A stretch of 63,246 nt of DNA. Source: SIG480 sp045586595. Its GTDB lineage: Bacteria; Bacillota; Clostridia; Oscillospirales; JAAYXM01. The stretch is from assembly GCA_045586595.1 (NCBI GenBank), contig JAZNAQ010000053.1, positions 1 to 63,246 on the forward strand, read 5' to 3'. The notes below the pieces were generated by a model. The model was not told the origin of the DNA. It searched no databases and saw nothing but the letters and a program-made list of their open reading frames with translations. Each line of letters begins with the position of its first letter. Positions within the stretch are counted from its first letter, which is position 1. The position numbers and the translations under genes were made by a program. This document shows positions 7,324 to 15,635 of the stretch, piece by piece.

Positions 7324-8046
7324 TTATAATACCTTGCCGAGGAAGGCTTTAAGGCGCGGACTTTTGGGGTTTCCGAATATCTCATCGGGTGTTCCCTGCT
7401 CGGCTATAACGCCCTCGTCCATAAACATAACGCGTGTTGCTACCTCGCGGGCAAAGCCCATCTCGTGGGTGACGACGACCATTGTCATGCCCTCGTCTGC
7501 AAGCTCGCGCATAATCTCTAAAACCTCACCGACCATTTCAGGGTCAAGCGCTGACGTCGGCTCGTCAAAGAGCATGACATCGGGGTTCATTGCAAGAGCG
7601 CGCGCAATGGCTATTCGCTGCTGCTGACCACCAGAGAGCTGGCCGGGATATGCGTCTGCCTTCTCAGGAAGCCCTACTCGCTCAAGAAGCTTTACCGCCT
7701 TTTCTTCAGCCTCATCTTCTGTCATAAGCTTAAGCTTTACCGGCGCAAGCTTTATATTCTCTTTTACCGTCATATGCGGAAAGAGGTTAAACTGCTGAAA
7801 AACCATGCCCATCTTCTGGCGGAGCTTGTTGATGTCGTTCTTCGGGTCGGTTATATCTGTTCCCTCAAAGAAAATCTGGCCGCCCGTCGGCTGTTCGAGG
7901 AGATTTAAGCAACGAAGAAAGGTTGACTTACCCGATCCGGATGCACCTATTATAACAACCTTTTCGCCCTTTTCTATATGCTCATCAATGCCGCAGAGGA
8001 CTTTGTGGTCGCCGAATGCTTTTTTTAAGCCTTTAACGTTTATCAC
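7324..8046 (-). CDS. Polar amino acid ABC transporter, ATP-binding subunit
   Basis: The 240-aa ATPase is of the GlnQ/HisP type. Walker A is GASGSGKST, the signature is LSGGQQQRIAIARAL, Walker B is VMLFDEPTSALDPEM, and the switch His is in VVVTHEMGFA. I chose the GTG at 8046 because AAAGGAGG lies ten bases upstream; a GTG at 8073 is in frame but has that Shine-Dalgarno site inside it. It overlaps the permease stop by 14 bp. It energises uptake of a polar amino acid such as glutamine, cystine or arginine, with the permease and binding lipoprotein encoded immediately upstream. Confidence 0.93.
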   Translation of the reverse strand: MINVKGLKKAFGDHKVLCGIDEHIEKGEKVVIIGASGSGKSTFLRCLNLLEQPTGGQIFFEGTDITDPKNDINKLRQKMGMVFQQFNLFPHMTVKENIKLAPVKLKLMTEDEAEEKAVKLLERVGLPEKADAYPGQLSGGQQQRIAIARALAMNPDVMLFDEPTSALDPEMVGEVLEIMRELADEGMTMVVVTHEMGFAREVATRVMFMDEGVIAEQGTPDEIFGNPKSPRLKAFLGKVL

Positions 8047-8815
8047 TTTCGCGCAGCCTCCTTTCAAGCACACCGAGCAGTTTTGTGAGAATCATAACAA
8101 GAACAAGATAAATAAGCGCAAGGCTTACATACGGAATAGTCGCCGTGTATGTCTTACTTACGATTACCTGCGCCGCCTTTGTTACATCCTGAAGCGCAAT
8201 AACAGTAACGAGTGAGGTCTCCTTTAAGAGTGCGATGAGCTCGTTGCCGAGCGCAGGGAGAATGTTCTTGAATGCCTGCGGGATGATTATGTATGTCATC
8301 GTCTGTCGGTAGTTAAGGCCAAGGCTTCGCCCTGCCTCCATCTGCCCTGCAGAGATTGACATAATTCCCGAGCGCGCAATCTCGGCGACATATGCGCCGG
8401 AGTTTATGCCGAGCGTGATGATTGCGCAAAGGTTTGTTTCAAAATCGCCCTTCGGGACCATGATAACAAAGCCCATTATAAGAAGCTGTACCATAAGCGG
8501 TGTTCCGCGAAGAACGGTGACGTAGATTTTACATATTGCGTTAAATATGCGAAGAATAAAATTCGGTTTTCCGCGTGCGCTGTCGTGAGTCGAGCGGATA
8601 ATCGCCACAATCATACCGATTATTACGCCGAGCACAAGAGCACCGATAGTTACTATAAACGTTGTTGCAAGGCCGTCGGTAAAGAACTTCCAGCGATTTT
8701 CATAAACAAAAACCTGAAAAAACTGAAAGCAAAGGCGCTGCAGACTCTCGGGGAGGGCGAGAATCCACGCCGGAGCCATTTCCGCCGTCCATTTAGCAAA
8801 TGTAAGTATATTCAT
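8033..8815 (-). CDS. Polar amino acid ABC transporter, permease subunit
   Basis: The 260-aa membrane protein of the HisM/GlnP family has about five hydrophobic segments. The HEQR-type loop includes EAGRSLGLNYRQTMTYIIIP (about residues 158-177), which couples to the ATPase. A GAAAGGGG ribosome site precedes the ATG. It is the second gene of a three-gene operon (binding protein, permease, ATPase). With a single permease gene, a homodimer is expected. Confidence 0.93.
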   Translation of the reverse strand: MNILTFAKWTAEMAPAWILALPESLQRLCFQFFQVFVYENRWKFFTDGLATTFIVTIGALVLGVIIGMIVAIIRSTHDSARGKPNFILRIFNAICKIYVTVLRGTPLMVQLLIMGFVIMVPKGDFETNLCAIITLGINSGAYVAEIARSGIMSISAGQMEAGRSLGLNYRQTMTYIIIPQAFKNILPALGNELIALLKETSLVTVIALQDVTKAAQVIVSKTYTATIPYVSLALIYLVLVMILTKLLGVLERRLRESDKR

Positions 8816-8839
8816 TTGCAGTTTCCCCTTTCGTTAGAT

Positions 8840-8869
8840 AAAGGAGACGATGCGGGCATCGTCCCCTTT
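8840..8869 (-). terminator. Intercistronic hairpin between binding protein and permease
   Basis: GACGATG (8846-8852) and CATCGTC (8857-8863), extended by AAAGG/CCTTT, form a stem with no strong U-run. Such a hairpin could act as partial terminator or 3'-end stabiliser, giving more binding protein than permease; that role is inferred. Confidence 0.45.
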
Positions 8870-8896
8870 AAAAATCAGATATAATTTATTCGGAAA

Positions 8897-9640
8897 TTAC
8901 TCAGCCTTGATGTACTTGCCGACGATTTCGTCGAGCTTGCCCTCAGCTTTGAGCTCAGCAAGAGCTGCATTGAACTTGTCAAGAAGCTCTACGTTCTCCT
9001 TAGCGATAGCTGCTGCGTACTCTTCGGTGATGTATTCTGTTTCAAGAACCTTAAGGCCTTCGTTAGCTTCAACAAATGCCTTTGCCGGCTCGTTATCGAT
9101 AACAACGCAATCTACCTGGCCGTTCTGGAGAGCCTGGACTGCGAGAGCGCCGTTGTCATAACGGGAAACTGCATCCTCGCCATAGTCGCCTGCACAGTAG
9201 ATGTCGCCTGTTGTGCCGGACTGAACGCCGATCTTCTTGCCTGCGAGGTCATCTATTGTAGCAATAGCGCTGTCCTCTGTTACGATAACAACCTGGATGC
9301 CTGTAGCGTATGAATCAGAGAAGTTGACTGACTCTGCACGCTCGGGTGTAACTGTCATACCTGCAAGAACAACGTCGATAGAGCCTGAAGAAACAGCTGT
9401 GATGAGTGAATCAAAAGCCATGTCCTTAATCTCGAGGTCCATATCGAGCTTCTCTGCAACTGCTGCTGCAATTTCAGCGTCGATACCGACGATGTTGTTG
9501 TTTTCATCAACGAATTCATACGGCGGGAAAGCTGCATTTGTTCCCATTGTGAGAACTTCACGGTCTGAGTTTGCTGTGCAGCCTACGAATGCAAAAACCA
9601 TGAGAGCTGCCATAGCAAGTGCTAAAATTCTTTTTGTCAT
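8897..9640 (-). CDS. Amino acid ABC transporter substrate-binding lipoprotein
   Basis: The 247-aa precursor has a lipoprotein signal ending in FVGC, with the lipidated Cys at residue 21. A family-3 solute-binding domain follows (TNAAFPPYEFVDENNNIVGI, about 33-52, then LAGMTVTPER). This family binds polar amino acids and delivers them to HisM/GlnP permeases. The ligand is not determinable from the visible residues. It is the first gene of the operon, behind a strong promoter. Confidence 0.92.
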   Translation of the reverse strand: MTKRILALAMAALMVFAFVGCTANSDREVLTMGTNAAFPPYEFVDENNNIVGIDAEIAAAVAEKLDMDLEIKDMAFDSLITAVSSGSIDVVLAGMTVTPERAESVNFSDSYATGIQVVIVTEDSAIATIDDLAGKKIGVQSGTTGDIYCAGDYGEDAVSRYDNGALAVQALQNGQVDCVVIDNEPAKAFVEANEGLKVLETEYITEEYAAAIAKENVELLDKFNAALAELKAEGKLDEIVGKYIKAE

Positions 9641-9693
9641 TATTATGTACCTCCCAAAATTTGTTGTAAAGTTTTATTCACTTTGCAAGAATA

Positions 9694-9721
9694 ATTATAC
9701 CACGCTTTCTTTTTTTGTCAA
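9694..9721 (-). promoter_or_regulatory. Promoter of the amino acid ABC operon
   Basis: On the minus strand TTGACA (9716-9721) and TATAAT (9694-9699) are spaced by 16 bp. Confidence 0.75.
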
Positions 9722-9727
9722 GTACGC

Positions 9728-9754
9728 AAAAGCCCTCCTTGCAGGAGGGCTTTT
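9728..9754 (-). terminator. Terminator of the DUF1846 gene
   Basis: AAAAGCCCTCC (9728-9738) and GGAGGGCTTTT (9744-9754) form a strong stem just after the stop codon at 9761, with a U-run on the minus-strand transcript. Confidence 0.85.
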
Positions 9755-9760
9755 CCTAAT

Positions 9761-11248
9761 TTATCTGTGATAGAGTTTCTTTGTCTGGTGGCGCGGCTCA
9801 CATGTCAGGTTTATGCCGAGCTTGCGGTAAACGTCAAGGTCTACCTGAGAAAGGATAACCGTAGAGTGTGCCTCACAGTTTCTAAGCGCTGAGAGTTGTT
9901 TTGTAGCAAGAGCTGCAACCTCGCTCTGTGATGCTGCAACCGTAAGCGCAATGAGCACCTCGTCGGAGTGAAGGCGCGGGTTATGGTTTCCCAAAATGCC
10001 TGTCTTAAGCTTCTGGATCGGCTCAATAACCTCTGGCGGGATCAGGTGAACAGAATCGTCTATGCCGCCGAGTTCCTTAACTGCATTGAGCAAGGCTGAT
10101 GCCGAGGGGCCGAGAAGTTTTGTGTTACGCCCCGTGACAATGCGCCCGTCGGGCAACTCTATTGCGATTGCAGGCTCGCCTCCGGAGTTTTCAGACTTTG
10201 CAAGTGCCGCGCTTACAACCGCGCGGTCCTCTGCCGTAACTCCTGCCTGATTCATAAGGAGTTCAACCTTTGTAACCGCGCTGTCTGTACCTGTTCCGAG
10301 CTTTCGGTCACACAGAACGGAGAAATAGCGGCGCACTATCTCCTCGCGCGATGCGCGTTTTGTCGCCTCGTCGTCAACTATGCAGTAGCCCGCCATATTA
10401 ACACCCATATCGGTAGGCGACTTGTACGGGCTTTTGCCCAATATTTTCTCAAACATGGCGCGAAGAACAGGGAAAACCTCAACATCGCGGTTATAGTTTA
10501 CCGTCGTTACGCCGTATGCCTCAAGGTGGTACGGGTCAATCATATTAACATCGTCAAGGTCGGCAGTTGCCGCCTCATACGCAAGGTTTACAGGGTGCTT
10601 GAGCGGTATGTTCCATATAGGGAAGGTTTCAAATTTTGCATACCCTGCCGAAATGCCGCGCGTGTATTCATGATAGAGCTGTGATAAGCAGGTTGCCATC
10701 TTGCCGCTTCCGGGGCCCGGTGCCGTAATAACAACAAGCGGACGGGTTGTTTCTATATATTCGTTCTTGCCAAAGCCCTCCTCGCTCACAATATGCGTAA
10801 CATTCATCGGATACCCCTCTATTGAATAGTGAAGGTATACGCGCATATCAAGCGCCTCAAGCTTTTTCTTAAACGCAATCGCGCTCGGTTGCTCGTTAAA
10901 ACGGGAGATTACAACACTCCCGACATACAACCCGATTGAGCGGAACGCATCTATAAGGCGAAGAACGTCGCTGTCGTAGGTTATGCCGAGGTCTCCCCTG
11001 ACTTTGTTTTTCTCTATATCAGATGCGCTTATTACTATAACAATTTCAGCGTCGTCACTTAAGCTTTTTAGCATCTGCACTTTGCTGTCGGGCTTAAAGC
11101 CGGGAAGCACACGGGACGCGTGAAAGTCGTCAAAGAGCTTGCCGCCAAACTCAAGATAGAGCTTGCCGCCGAAAGCGCGGATACGCTCACGGATTTGCTC
11201 GGACTGTCTTTTAATATATGCGTCATTATCAAAACCTATCTGCCACAT
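9761..11248 (-). CDS. DUF1846 family protein
   Basis: The 495-aa protein starts MWQIGFDNDAYIKRQSEQI, the usual N-terminus of DUF1846 proteins. An in-frame extension to 11407 would read through a terminator and a promoter, so it was rejected. The family is widespread in Firmicutes. Its conserved segment ITAPGPGSGKMATCLSQLYH (about 182-201) resembles a phosphate-binding loop, suggesting nucleotide use, but the function is unknown to me. The ribosome site is AGGGGGC. It is monocistronic. Confidence 0.88.
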   Translation of the reverse strand: MWQIGFDNDAYIKRQSEQIRERIRAFGGKLYLEFGGKLFDDFHASRVLPGFKPDSKVQMLKSLSDDAEIVIVISASDIEKNKVRGDLGITYDSDVLRLIDAFRSIGLYVGSVVISRFNEQPSAIAFKKKLEALDMRVYLHYSIEGYPMNVTHIVSEEGFGKNEYIETTRPLVVITAPGPGSGKMATCLSQLYHEYTRGISAGYAKFETFPIWNIPLKHPVNLAYEAATADLDDVNMIDPYHLEAYGVTTVNYNRDVEVFPVLRAMFEKILGKSPYKSPTDMGVNMAGYCIVDDEATKRASREEIVRRYFSVLCDRKLGTGTDSAVTKVELLMNQAGVTAEDRAVVSAALAKSENSGGEPAIAIELPDGRIVTGRNTKLLGPSASALLNAVKELGGIDDSVHLIPPEVIEPIQKLKTGILGNHNPRLHSDEVLIALTVAASQSEVAALATKQLSALRNCEAHSTVILSQVDLDVYRKLGINLTCEPRHQTKKLYHR

Positions 11249-11282
11249 CTGCTTTTTGCCCCCTAAAATACTTAACTTCACT

Positions 11283-11311
11283 AGTTTATCACATTCCGAC
11301 ACCGTTTGCAA
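11283..11311 (-). promoter_or_regulatory. Promoter of the DUF1846 gene
   Basis: On the minus strand TTGCAA (11306-11311) and TAAACT (11283-11288) are 17 bp apart, with TGTGA just upstream of the -10 element. It is a weaker match than the other promoters here. Confidence 0.45.
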
Positions 11312-11335
11312 CATTGGTTTATATCTGCACAATAA

Positions 11336-11368
11336 AAAACCCGCCGTTTTGAAATAACGGCGGGTTTT
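11336..11368 (-). terminator. Terminator of the rpmH-jag operon
   Basis: AAAACCCGCCGTT (11336-11348) pairs with AACGGCGGGTTTT (11356-11368) directly after jag. The stem ends in a U-run on the minus strand. Confidence 0.88.
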
Positions 11369-11372
11369 GTTA

Positions 11373-12125
11373 TTACTTTTCGTATCTTTTGCGGTAAGGA
11401 CGTGCATCCGGGCCGGTGTAGTTTATAATAACACGGCGGTTCGGCTCAACCCCTACAGACGATGTGGAGATGTTCTCCATATCCTGAAGCGCAACATGAA
11501 CGATGTGGCGCTCATATGCGTTCATCGGCTCAAGCGCCTTATTTCTCTTATACTTAATAGCCTGAGCTGCTGCGCGCTGAGCAAACTTTTCAAGAGACTC
11601 GCATCTCTTTGCACGGTAATTCTCAGCGTCAAGCATTATGCGTACCTTGCCCTCGCTCTTGCGGTTTACAACAAGGTTTGTAAGGTGCTGAAGCGCATCA
11701 AGTGTCTCTCCGCGGCGGCCGATTATTCCGCCGAGGTTGTCACCTACTATTTCAAGGGAGACTGTTCCCTCTGCGTCGCTTTCCTTCTGCTCAACATGAG
11801 CGCCCTGACAGATAAATCCGAGGACCTCTGTAAGAAACTCTGCCGCATCTCCGGTTGACGGAGCAGCTGTTGCTGTTTTCTTTTCTGCAACTGCCTTTTT
11901 CTCTTTCTTTTCGGGAGCTTTTTTCTCCGGCACATCAACTGTGCCGTCTGCGTTGAGGACGGTCATAAGAATTTTTGCAGGAGCAGCTCCTATTCCCAAA
12001 AAGCCGGCCTTCGGGTTGTCAAGAACCTCGACTGTGACATCCTCGCGTTCAACTGAGAGCTCTAAAAGGCCCTTTTCAATAGCGTCATCTATTGTCTTTG
12101 CACTTATCTCAATACTGCGTGACAT
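11373..12125 (-). CDS. jag: Jag/KhpB RNA-binding protein
   Basis: The 250-aa protein has three parts. A Jag_N domain spans residues 1-50 (SAKTIDDAIEKGLLEL, then NPKAGFLGIGAAPAKI). A Lys/Ala/Glu-rich linker covers about 60-90. KH and R3H domains fill about 95-250, with GGIIGRRGETLDALQ and the R3H motif YERHIVHVAL. The family binds RNA and modulates cell division and elongation in Firmicutes. Its ATG overlaps the yidC stop (TAATG), so the two are translationally coupled, as is usual in the rpmH operon. It is the last gene before the terminator. Confidence 0.93.
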   Translation of the reverse strand: MSRSIEISAKTIDDAIEKGLLELSVEREDVTVEVLDNPKAGFLGIGAAPAKILMTVLNADGTVDVPEKKAPEKKEKKAVAEKKTATAAPSTGDAAEFLTEVLGFICQGAHVEQKESDAEGTVSLEIVGDNLGGIIGRRGETLDALQHLTNLVVNRKSEGKVRIMLDAENYRAKRCESLEKFAQRAAAQAIKYKRNKALEPMNAYERHIVHVALQDMENISTSSVGVEPNRRVIINYTGPDARPYRKRYEK

Positions 12126-12994
12126 TATTTGCTCTCCTCCTGAGTTTTCTTGTTTGCTTTGTTTTTATAATACATTGTAAGAAGCGGCTCCTGAATTGCC
12201 GAAAGTACGTTGCTTGTTATCCAGTAAAGGCCGAGACCTGCCGGAACCATGAACGCAATCCAGACCGACATAAACGGCATCATAAGGTTCATCATCTTGT
12301 TTGTAGATGCTGCCTGCTCTGTCATGGCCTTGCCCTGGCCTTTTCTTAAAAACCAGTTTGAAACCCATGCCGTAACACCCGAAAGAATCGGGATTACCCA
12401 CAGAAGCGTGATATACTTGAAGTTAGGGATTGCCGCGAGGTCAATGCCGAGGAATGTAAAATCAACCCCCGCAAGGTTTGGCGCAATGCCTGCGACAATG
12501 TCCGGGAATTGCATAATGTGTGAGGTAACGCCTATCTGTACCATATAGTTTGCACCCGATACCGCGCCTGCCGCAATGTCTTTAACGCCTGCGGCGCGGA
12601 AAGCCTCTGCAAGAGCGTTTATCTGGTCAACCGAAAGACCGAATATGTATGTCAACGGCTGACGGAGAACAGAATAAAGACCAAGCATAATAGGAAGTGT
12701 TATAAGCAAGGGCAAGCATCCTCCGAACATAGAGACGCCTTCCTTCTTATAGAGCTTCTGAACCTCTTGTGCGTATTTTTCTTTATCGTCTTTATATTTC
12801 TTCTCGAGCTCTGCGAGCCTCGGCTGAATGCGCTGCATATCCATCATGCTTTTTTTACTCTTCATCTGGAAGGGAAGCATGACAAGCTTTGATAAAATTG
12901 TAAATATGATGATTGCTACACCGTAATTGCCGATAAGGTTATAGCACTGTTTAAGGAGCCAACCAAACGGCTCAACTATCAATGCAGTATACAT
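12125..12994 (-). CDS. yidC: YidC/Oxa1 membrane protein insertase
   Basis: The 289-aa integral membrane protein has the five-helix YidC core: a first helix around 20-40, a cytoplasmic hairpin rich in Lys and Glu (about 44-85), then GGCLPLLITLPIMLGLYSVL and three further helices. It inserts small membrane proteins alone or with SecYEG. It lacks an obvious Cys lipobox, unlike B. subtilis SpoIIIJ. The gene sits between yidD and jag in the canonical order. The ribosome site is AAAGGGG. Confidence 0.93.
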   Translation of the reverse strand: MYTALIVEPFGWLLKQCYNLIGNYGVAIIIFTILSKLVMLPFQMKSKKSMMDMQRIQPRLAELEKKYKDDKEKYAQEVQKLYKKEGVSMFGGCLPLLITLPIMLGLYSVLRQPLTYIFGLSVDQINALAEAFRAAGVKDIAAGAVSGANYMVQIGVTSHIMQFPDIVAGIAPNLAGVDFTFLGIDLAAIPNFKYITLLWVIPILSGVTAWVSNWFLRKGQGKAMTEQAASTNKMMNLMMPFMSVWIAFMVPAGLGLYWITSNVLSAIQEPLLTMYYKNKANKKTQEESK

Positions 12995-13022
12995 AGGTTT
13001 CCCCTTTCGTAAACCCTCGCCG

Positions 13023-13235
13023 TTAAGGCACAGGGTCGTATCCGCTTTTTTTTGAGAACGGGTGACAGCGCAAAATTCTTCTTAATGCGAGATACCCGCC
13101 CTTTGCTGCGCCGTACTTTTCAATCGCCTCGAGCGCATATTGCGAGCAAGTCGGTTTAAACCGACAGCACGGCCTGCGATTTGGCGAAATGGCGCGTCTG
13201 TAAAACTTAATTATAAATATGAAAAGACTCTTCAT
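13023..13235 (-). CDS. yidD: Membrane protein insertion efficiency factor YidD
   Basis: The 70-aa protein carries the family core FYRRAISPNRRPCCRFKPTC (residues 12-31) followed by SQYALEAIEKYG. Its start overlaps the rnpA stop by four bases (ATGA). YidD is thought to assist YidC-dependent insertion. Length is typical. Confidence 0.93.
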   Translation of the reverse strand: MKSLFIFIIKFYRRAISPNRRPCCRFKPTCSQYALEAIEKYGAAKGGYLALRRILRCHPFSKKSGYDPVP

Positions 13236-13579
13236 TCCTGCTCACCCGAAAGCAACCCCAAGCTACCGGAAAGCTCAAGCAGGTTCTTTTCTATATCACG
13301 AAACGACGCCTTTGCCGCACGGACGCGCGCAACAACTATTATGTCACGGCCCGTAACAAAACCCGTTTCGTTTATCCGATACGCCTCGCGGATGCGACGG
13401 CGCACGCGATTTCGTACAACGGCCTTGCCGACCTTTGTACTGACGGTTATTCCTACTCGGTTTGAGGTTTTTTTGTTTTTTCTCGCATAAAGCGCGAGAA
13501 GCGGCGATACAGAACTTCTGCCCCGCTTGTAAATAAGCCTGAAATCCTTATTTTTCTTAATAGACACCGTGTTTTTCAT
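13232..13579 (-). CDS. rnpA: Ribonuclease P protein component
   Basis: The 115-aa basic protein has the RnpA signature KAVVRNRVRRRIREAYR (about 51-67). It is the protein cofactor of RNase P, assisting 5' maturation of tRNAs. It lies 126 bp downstream of rpmH; the gap contains a GGAGCGGAA/TTCCGCTCC inverted repeat but no obvious promoter. It is coupled to yidD by a 4-bp overlap. Confidence 0.95.
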   Translation of the reverse strand: MKNTVSIKKNKDFRLIYKRGRSSVSPLLALYARKNKKTSNRVGITVSTKVGKAVVRNRVRRRIREAYRINETGFVTGRDIIVVARVRAAKASFRDIEKNLLELSGSLGLLSGEQE

Positions 13580-13705
13580 AAGATTTTCTCCAATAAAAAG
13601 AAAAAGCCCGGACCGGAAATAAAATCCTGCGGCGTCATGAGCTAAATCTTTTTTGTGGAGCGGAAAACTTATTTATTTTTTACTTCCGCTCCGACCTATT
13701 CTGAC

Positions 13706-13840
13706 TTAGTGAGTAAGCCTGTTTCTGCCCTTTGCACGGCGTGCGGACAATACCTTGCGACCGTTACGAGTAGCCATTCTCTTACGGAAACCGTGAACTT
13801 TAGAGCGATGAAGCTTCTTAGGCTGATAAGTACGTACCAT
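13706..13840 (-). CDS. rpmH: 50S ribosomal protein L34
   Basis: This is the 44-aa L34, MVRTYQPKKLHRSKVHGFRK onward, ending GRNRLTH. The start at 13840 follows GGAGGTG; upstream in-frame codons are untranslated leader. It is the first gene of the leftward origin operon and faces away from dnaA, as in most bacteria. Confidence 0.97.
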   Translation of the reverse strand: MVRTYQPKKLHRSKVHGFRKRMATRNGRKVLSARRAKGRNRLTH

Positions 13841-13919
13841 TTCTTTACACCTCCGATAACAGTTTTGATGCGTAAGGTAAAAAAACCTTACAGCACCATC
13901 CGATACAGTGTCATCAAAC

Positions 13920-13949
13920 ATTATAAAATAAACATATGCAAATTGTCAA
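13920..13949 (-). promoter_or_regulatory. rpmH promoter
   Basis: On the minus strand TTGACA (13944-13949) and TATAAT (13920-13925) are spaced by 18 bp, leaving a leader of about 75 nt before rpmH. Confidence 0.7.
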
Positions 13950-14023
13950 CTGTTTTTTTTATTTTATTGGTTTTTCTTCTCTTAACAGTATTATATTATA
14001 TAAATATATATATGTAAATTGTG

Positions 14024-14052
14024 TTTACAAAAATTCAATTTTCTGCTATAAT
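14024..14052 (+). promoter_or_regulatory. dnaA promoter
   Basis: TTTACA (14024-14029) and TATAAT (14047-14052) are 17 bp apart, 34 bp upstream of dnaA. The 13950-14020 stretch between the divergent promoters is very AT-rich and shows no clear DnaA box. Confidence 0.7.
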
Positions 14053-14086
14053 AACAAAGTAAAAATATAGTGGGGGAATTTAACTT

Positions 14087-15394
14087 ATGAACAACGCTGC
14101 CGATATCTGGAAGAGCGTTTTGCGTATTCTGAAAGAACAGTTTGAAATGAGCGATATTACGCTTCAGACCTGGTTTGAAGACATTCGCGCGTCTGAGCTT
14201 CGCGACAATACTCTCATTCTCGTTACTCCGGCCGAATTTAAAAAGAACGTCATACTTACTCACCATAAACAAAAGGTGACCGACGCGCTTTTTGCCCTTT
14301 TCTCTGTCCCTATGCAGTTTGAGCTTTATACAGAGGACGAGTTTGAGGGAACGCTCGCGCCGATTATACCTAACTTTTCAAATTATGAAGAATATTCTTT
14401 TGAAAAGTTCATTGTCGGCTCATCAAACAAGTTTGCACACGCCGCAGCAAAAGCCGTAGCTCAGGCTCCGGGTATGTCTTACAACCCGCTTCTTATCCAC
14501 GGCGGGTCCGGCCTTGGCAAAACTCACCTTCTCTACGCAATCGCCGGCACAATAAAAAAGAACAACCCTAAAGCAAAGATAACATACATAAAAAGTGAGG
14601 ACTTTACAAACGAGCTTGTTTCTGCCATTCAGAGCGGAACTCTTCCTCAGTTCCGTGAAAAATACAGAAGCTCAGATATTCTTCTTGTTGACGATATTCA
14701 ATTTATCGCAGGCAAGGAAAGCACGCAGGAGGAGTTTTTCCATACCTTCAATGCTCTTCACGAGGCTCACCGTCAGATAGTTCTCACGTCTGACCGCCCG
14801 CCTAAAGAAATGGCAAAGCTTGAAGAACGCTTAAAAACACGCTTTGAGTGGGGCCTCCTTGCAGATATCGAGCCGCCTGACTTTGAAACACGAATGGCTA
14901 TTGTCAGCTTAAAGGCTCAGCTTATTGGCCTTAATCTGACAACAGAGCAAAAAGAGCTTATTGCAAATAATGTCACCGCAAATGTCCGCCAGCTTGAGGG
15001 CGCAGTGCACAAGCTTCTCGCTTACCGTGACCTTTTGCAGGATGTTGACGGCCTTCAGGCTGCAGAACGCGCAATACGCGATATATTTGCCGAAAACCCG
15101 TGGATTAACCCGACACCCGAGTTTATCATAAAAGCTGTTGCTAAATACTTTGAAATCTCTGCAGAGGATATTTTAGGCAAAGACCGCTCATCTAAAATGG
15201 TTGAGCCGAGAAAAATCGCAATGTATATGGTGCGCGATATGACACATGAATCATTCCCGAAGATGGGCAAGGTATTTAACCGTGACCACACAACCATAAA
15301 ACACGCGGTAGACACTCTTGAAGAACAGCTTAAAACAGACGCGGCTCTGCGCGAGCAGATTCAGGATGTTAAAAATTCGGTGCTTACCCCGTAA
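14087..15394 (+). CDS. dnaA: Chromosomal replication initiator DnaA
   Basis: The 435-aa AAA+ initiator shows all four domains. Domain I begins WKSVLRILKEQFEMSD. A short linker follows. Walker A GGSGLGKTHLLYAI (about 138-151) and Walker B LLVDDIQF (about 200) mark domain III, and domain IV holds the DNA-binding signature FNRDHTTIKHAVDTL (about 396-410). It binds DnaA boxes and opens oriC. The linker is short, giving a slightly compact protein. The ribosome site is GTGGGGGA. It is followed by the putative origin and dnaN. Confidence 0.98.
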   Translation: MNNAADIWKSVLRILKEQFEMSDITLQTWFEDIRASELRDNTLILVTPAEFKKNVILTHHKQKVTDALFALFSVPMQFELYTEDEFEGTLAPIIPNFSNYEEYSFEKFIVGSSNKFAHAAAKAVAQAPGMSYNPLLIHGGSGLGKTHLLYAIAGTIKKNNPKAKITYIKSEDFTNELVSAIQSGTLPQFREKYRSSDILLVDDIQFIAGKESTQEEFFHTFNALHEAHRQIVLTSDRPPKEMAKLEERLKTRFEWGLLADIEPPDFETRMAIVSLKAQLIGLNLTTEQKELIANNVTANVRQLEGAVHKLLAYRDLLQDVDGLQAAERAIRDIFAENPWINPTPEFIIKAVAKYFEISAEDILGKDRSSKMVEPRKIAMYMVRDMTHESFPKMGKVFNRDHTTIKHAVDTLEEQLKTDAALREQIQDVKNSVLTP

Positions 15395-15615
15395 TATGTT
15401 ATCCACATTTTACTTGTGGAATAAAAAGGGATAACCTCTGGATAAAACGCTATCCACAGAAAGGCTGTTAAAAACCCTTTATTTATCCACAAATTTCTTT
15501 GTACGTTATAATCCTTTTATTTCAACGCTTTATCAGGGTTTTCCACAAATTCCACAAGCCCTACTACTAATACTAAATTATTATTATATTCTTTTTTAAT
15601 AAAAAATATTCTTCC
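15395..15615. other. Putative replication origin oriC (DnaA boxes, DnaA-trio, AT-rich DUE)
   Basis: The dnaA-dnaN gap carries DnaA-box-like 9-mers at 15399-15407 (TTATCCACA), 15415-15423 (reverse, TATTCCACA), 15437-15445 (reverse, TTATCCAGA), 15450-15458 (CTATCCACA), 15483-15491 (TTATCCACA), 15539-15547 (TTTTCCACA) and 15548-15556 (AATTCCACA). The last two are followed by CTACTACTAATACTAAATTA, matching the DnaA-trio arrangement of Bacillus origins, and then an AT-only stretch (about 15575-15610). This is the expected basal unwinding layout. Confidence 0.85.
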
Positions 15616-15635
15616 TAAAGAAAGGAAATTTAAAA

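Noticed and set aside
11249..11407. In-frame extension of the DUF1846 gene
   Set aside because: It would run across the jag terminator and the gene's own promoter; the ATG at 11248 gives the normal family N-terminus.
13580..13705. An additional gene between rnpA and rpmH
   Set aside because: The gap contains only an inverted repeat and no frame with a ribosome site.
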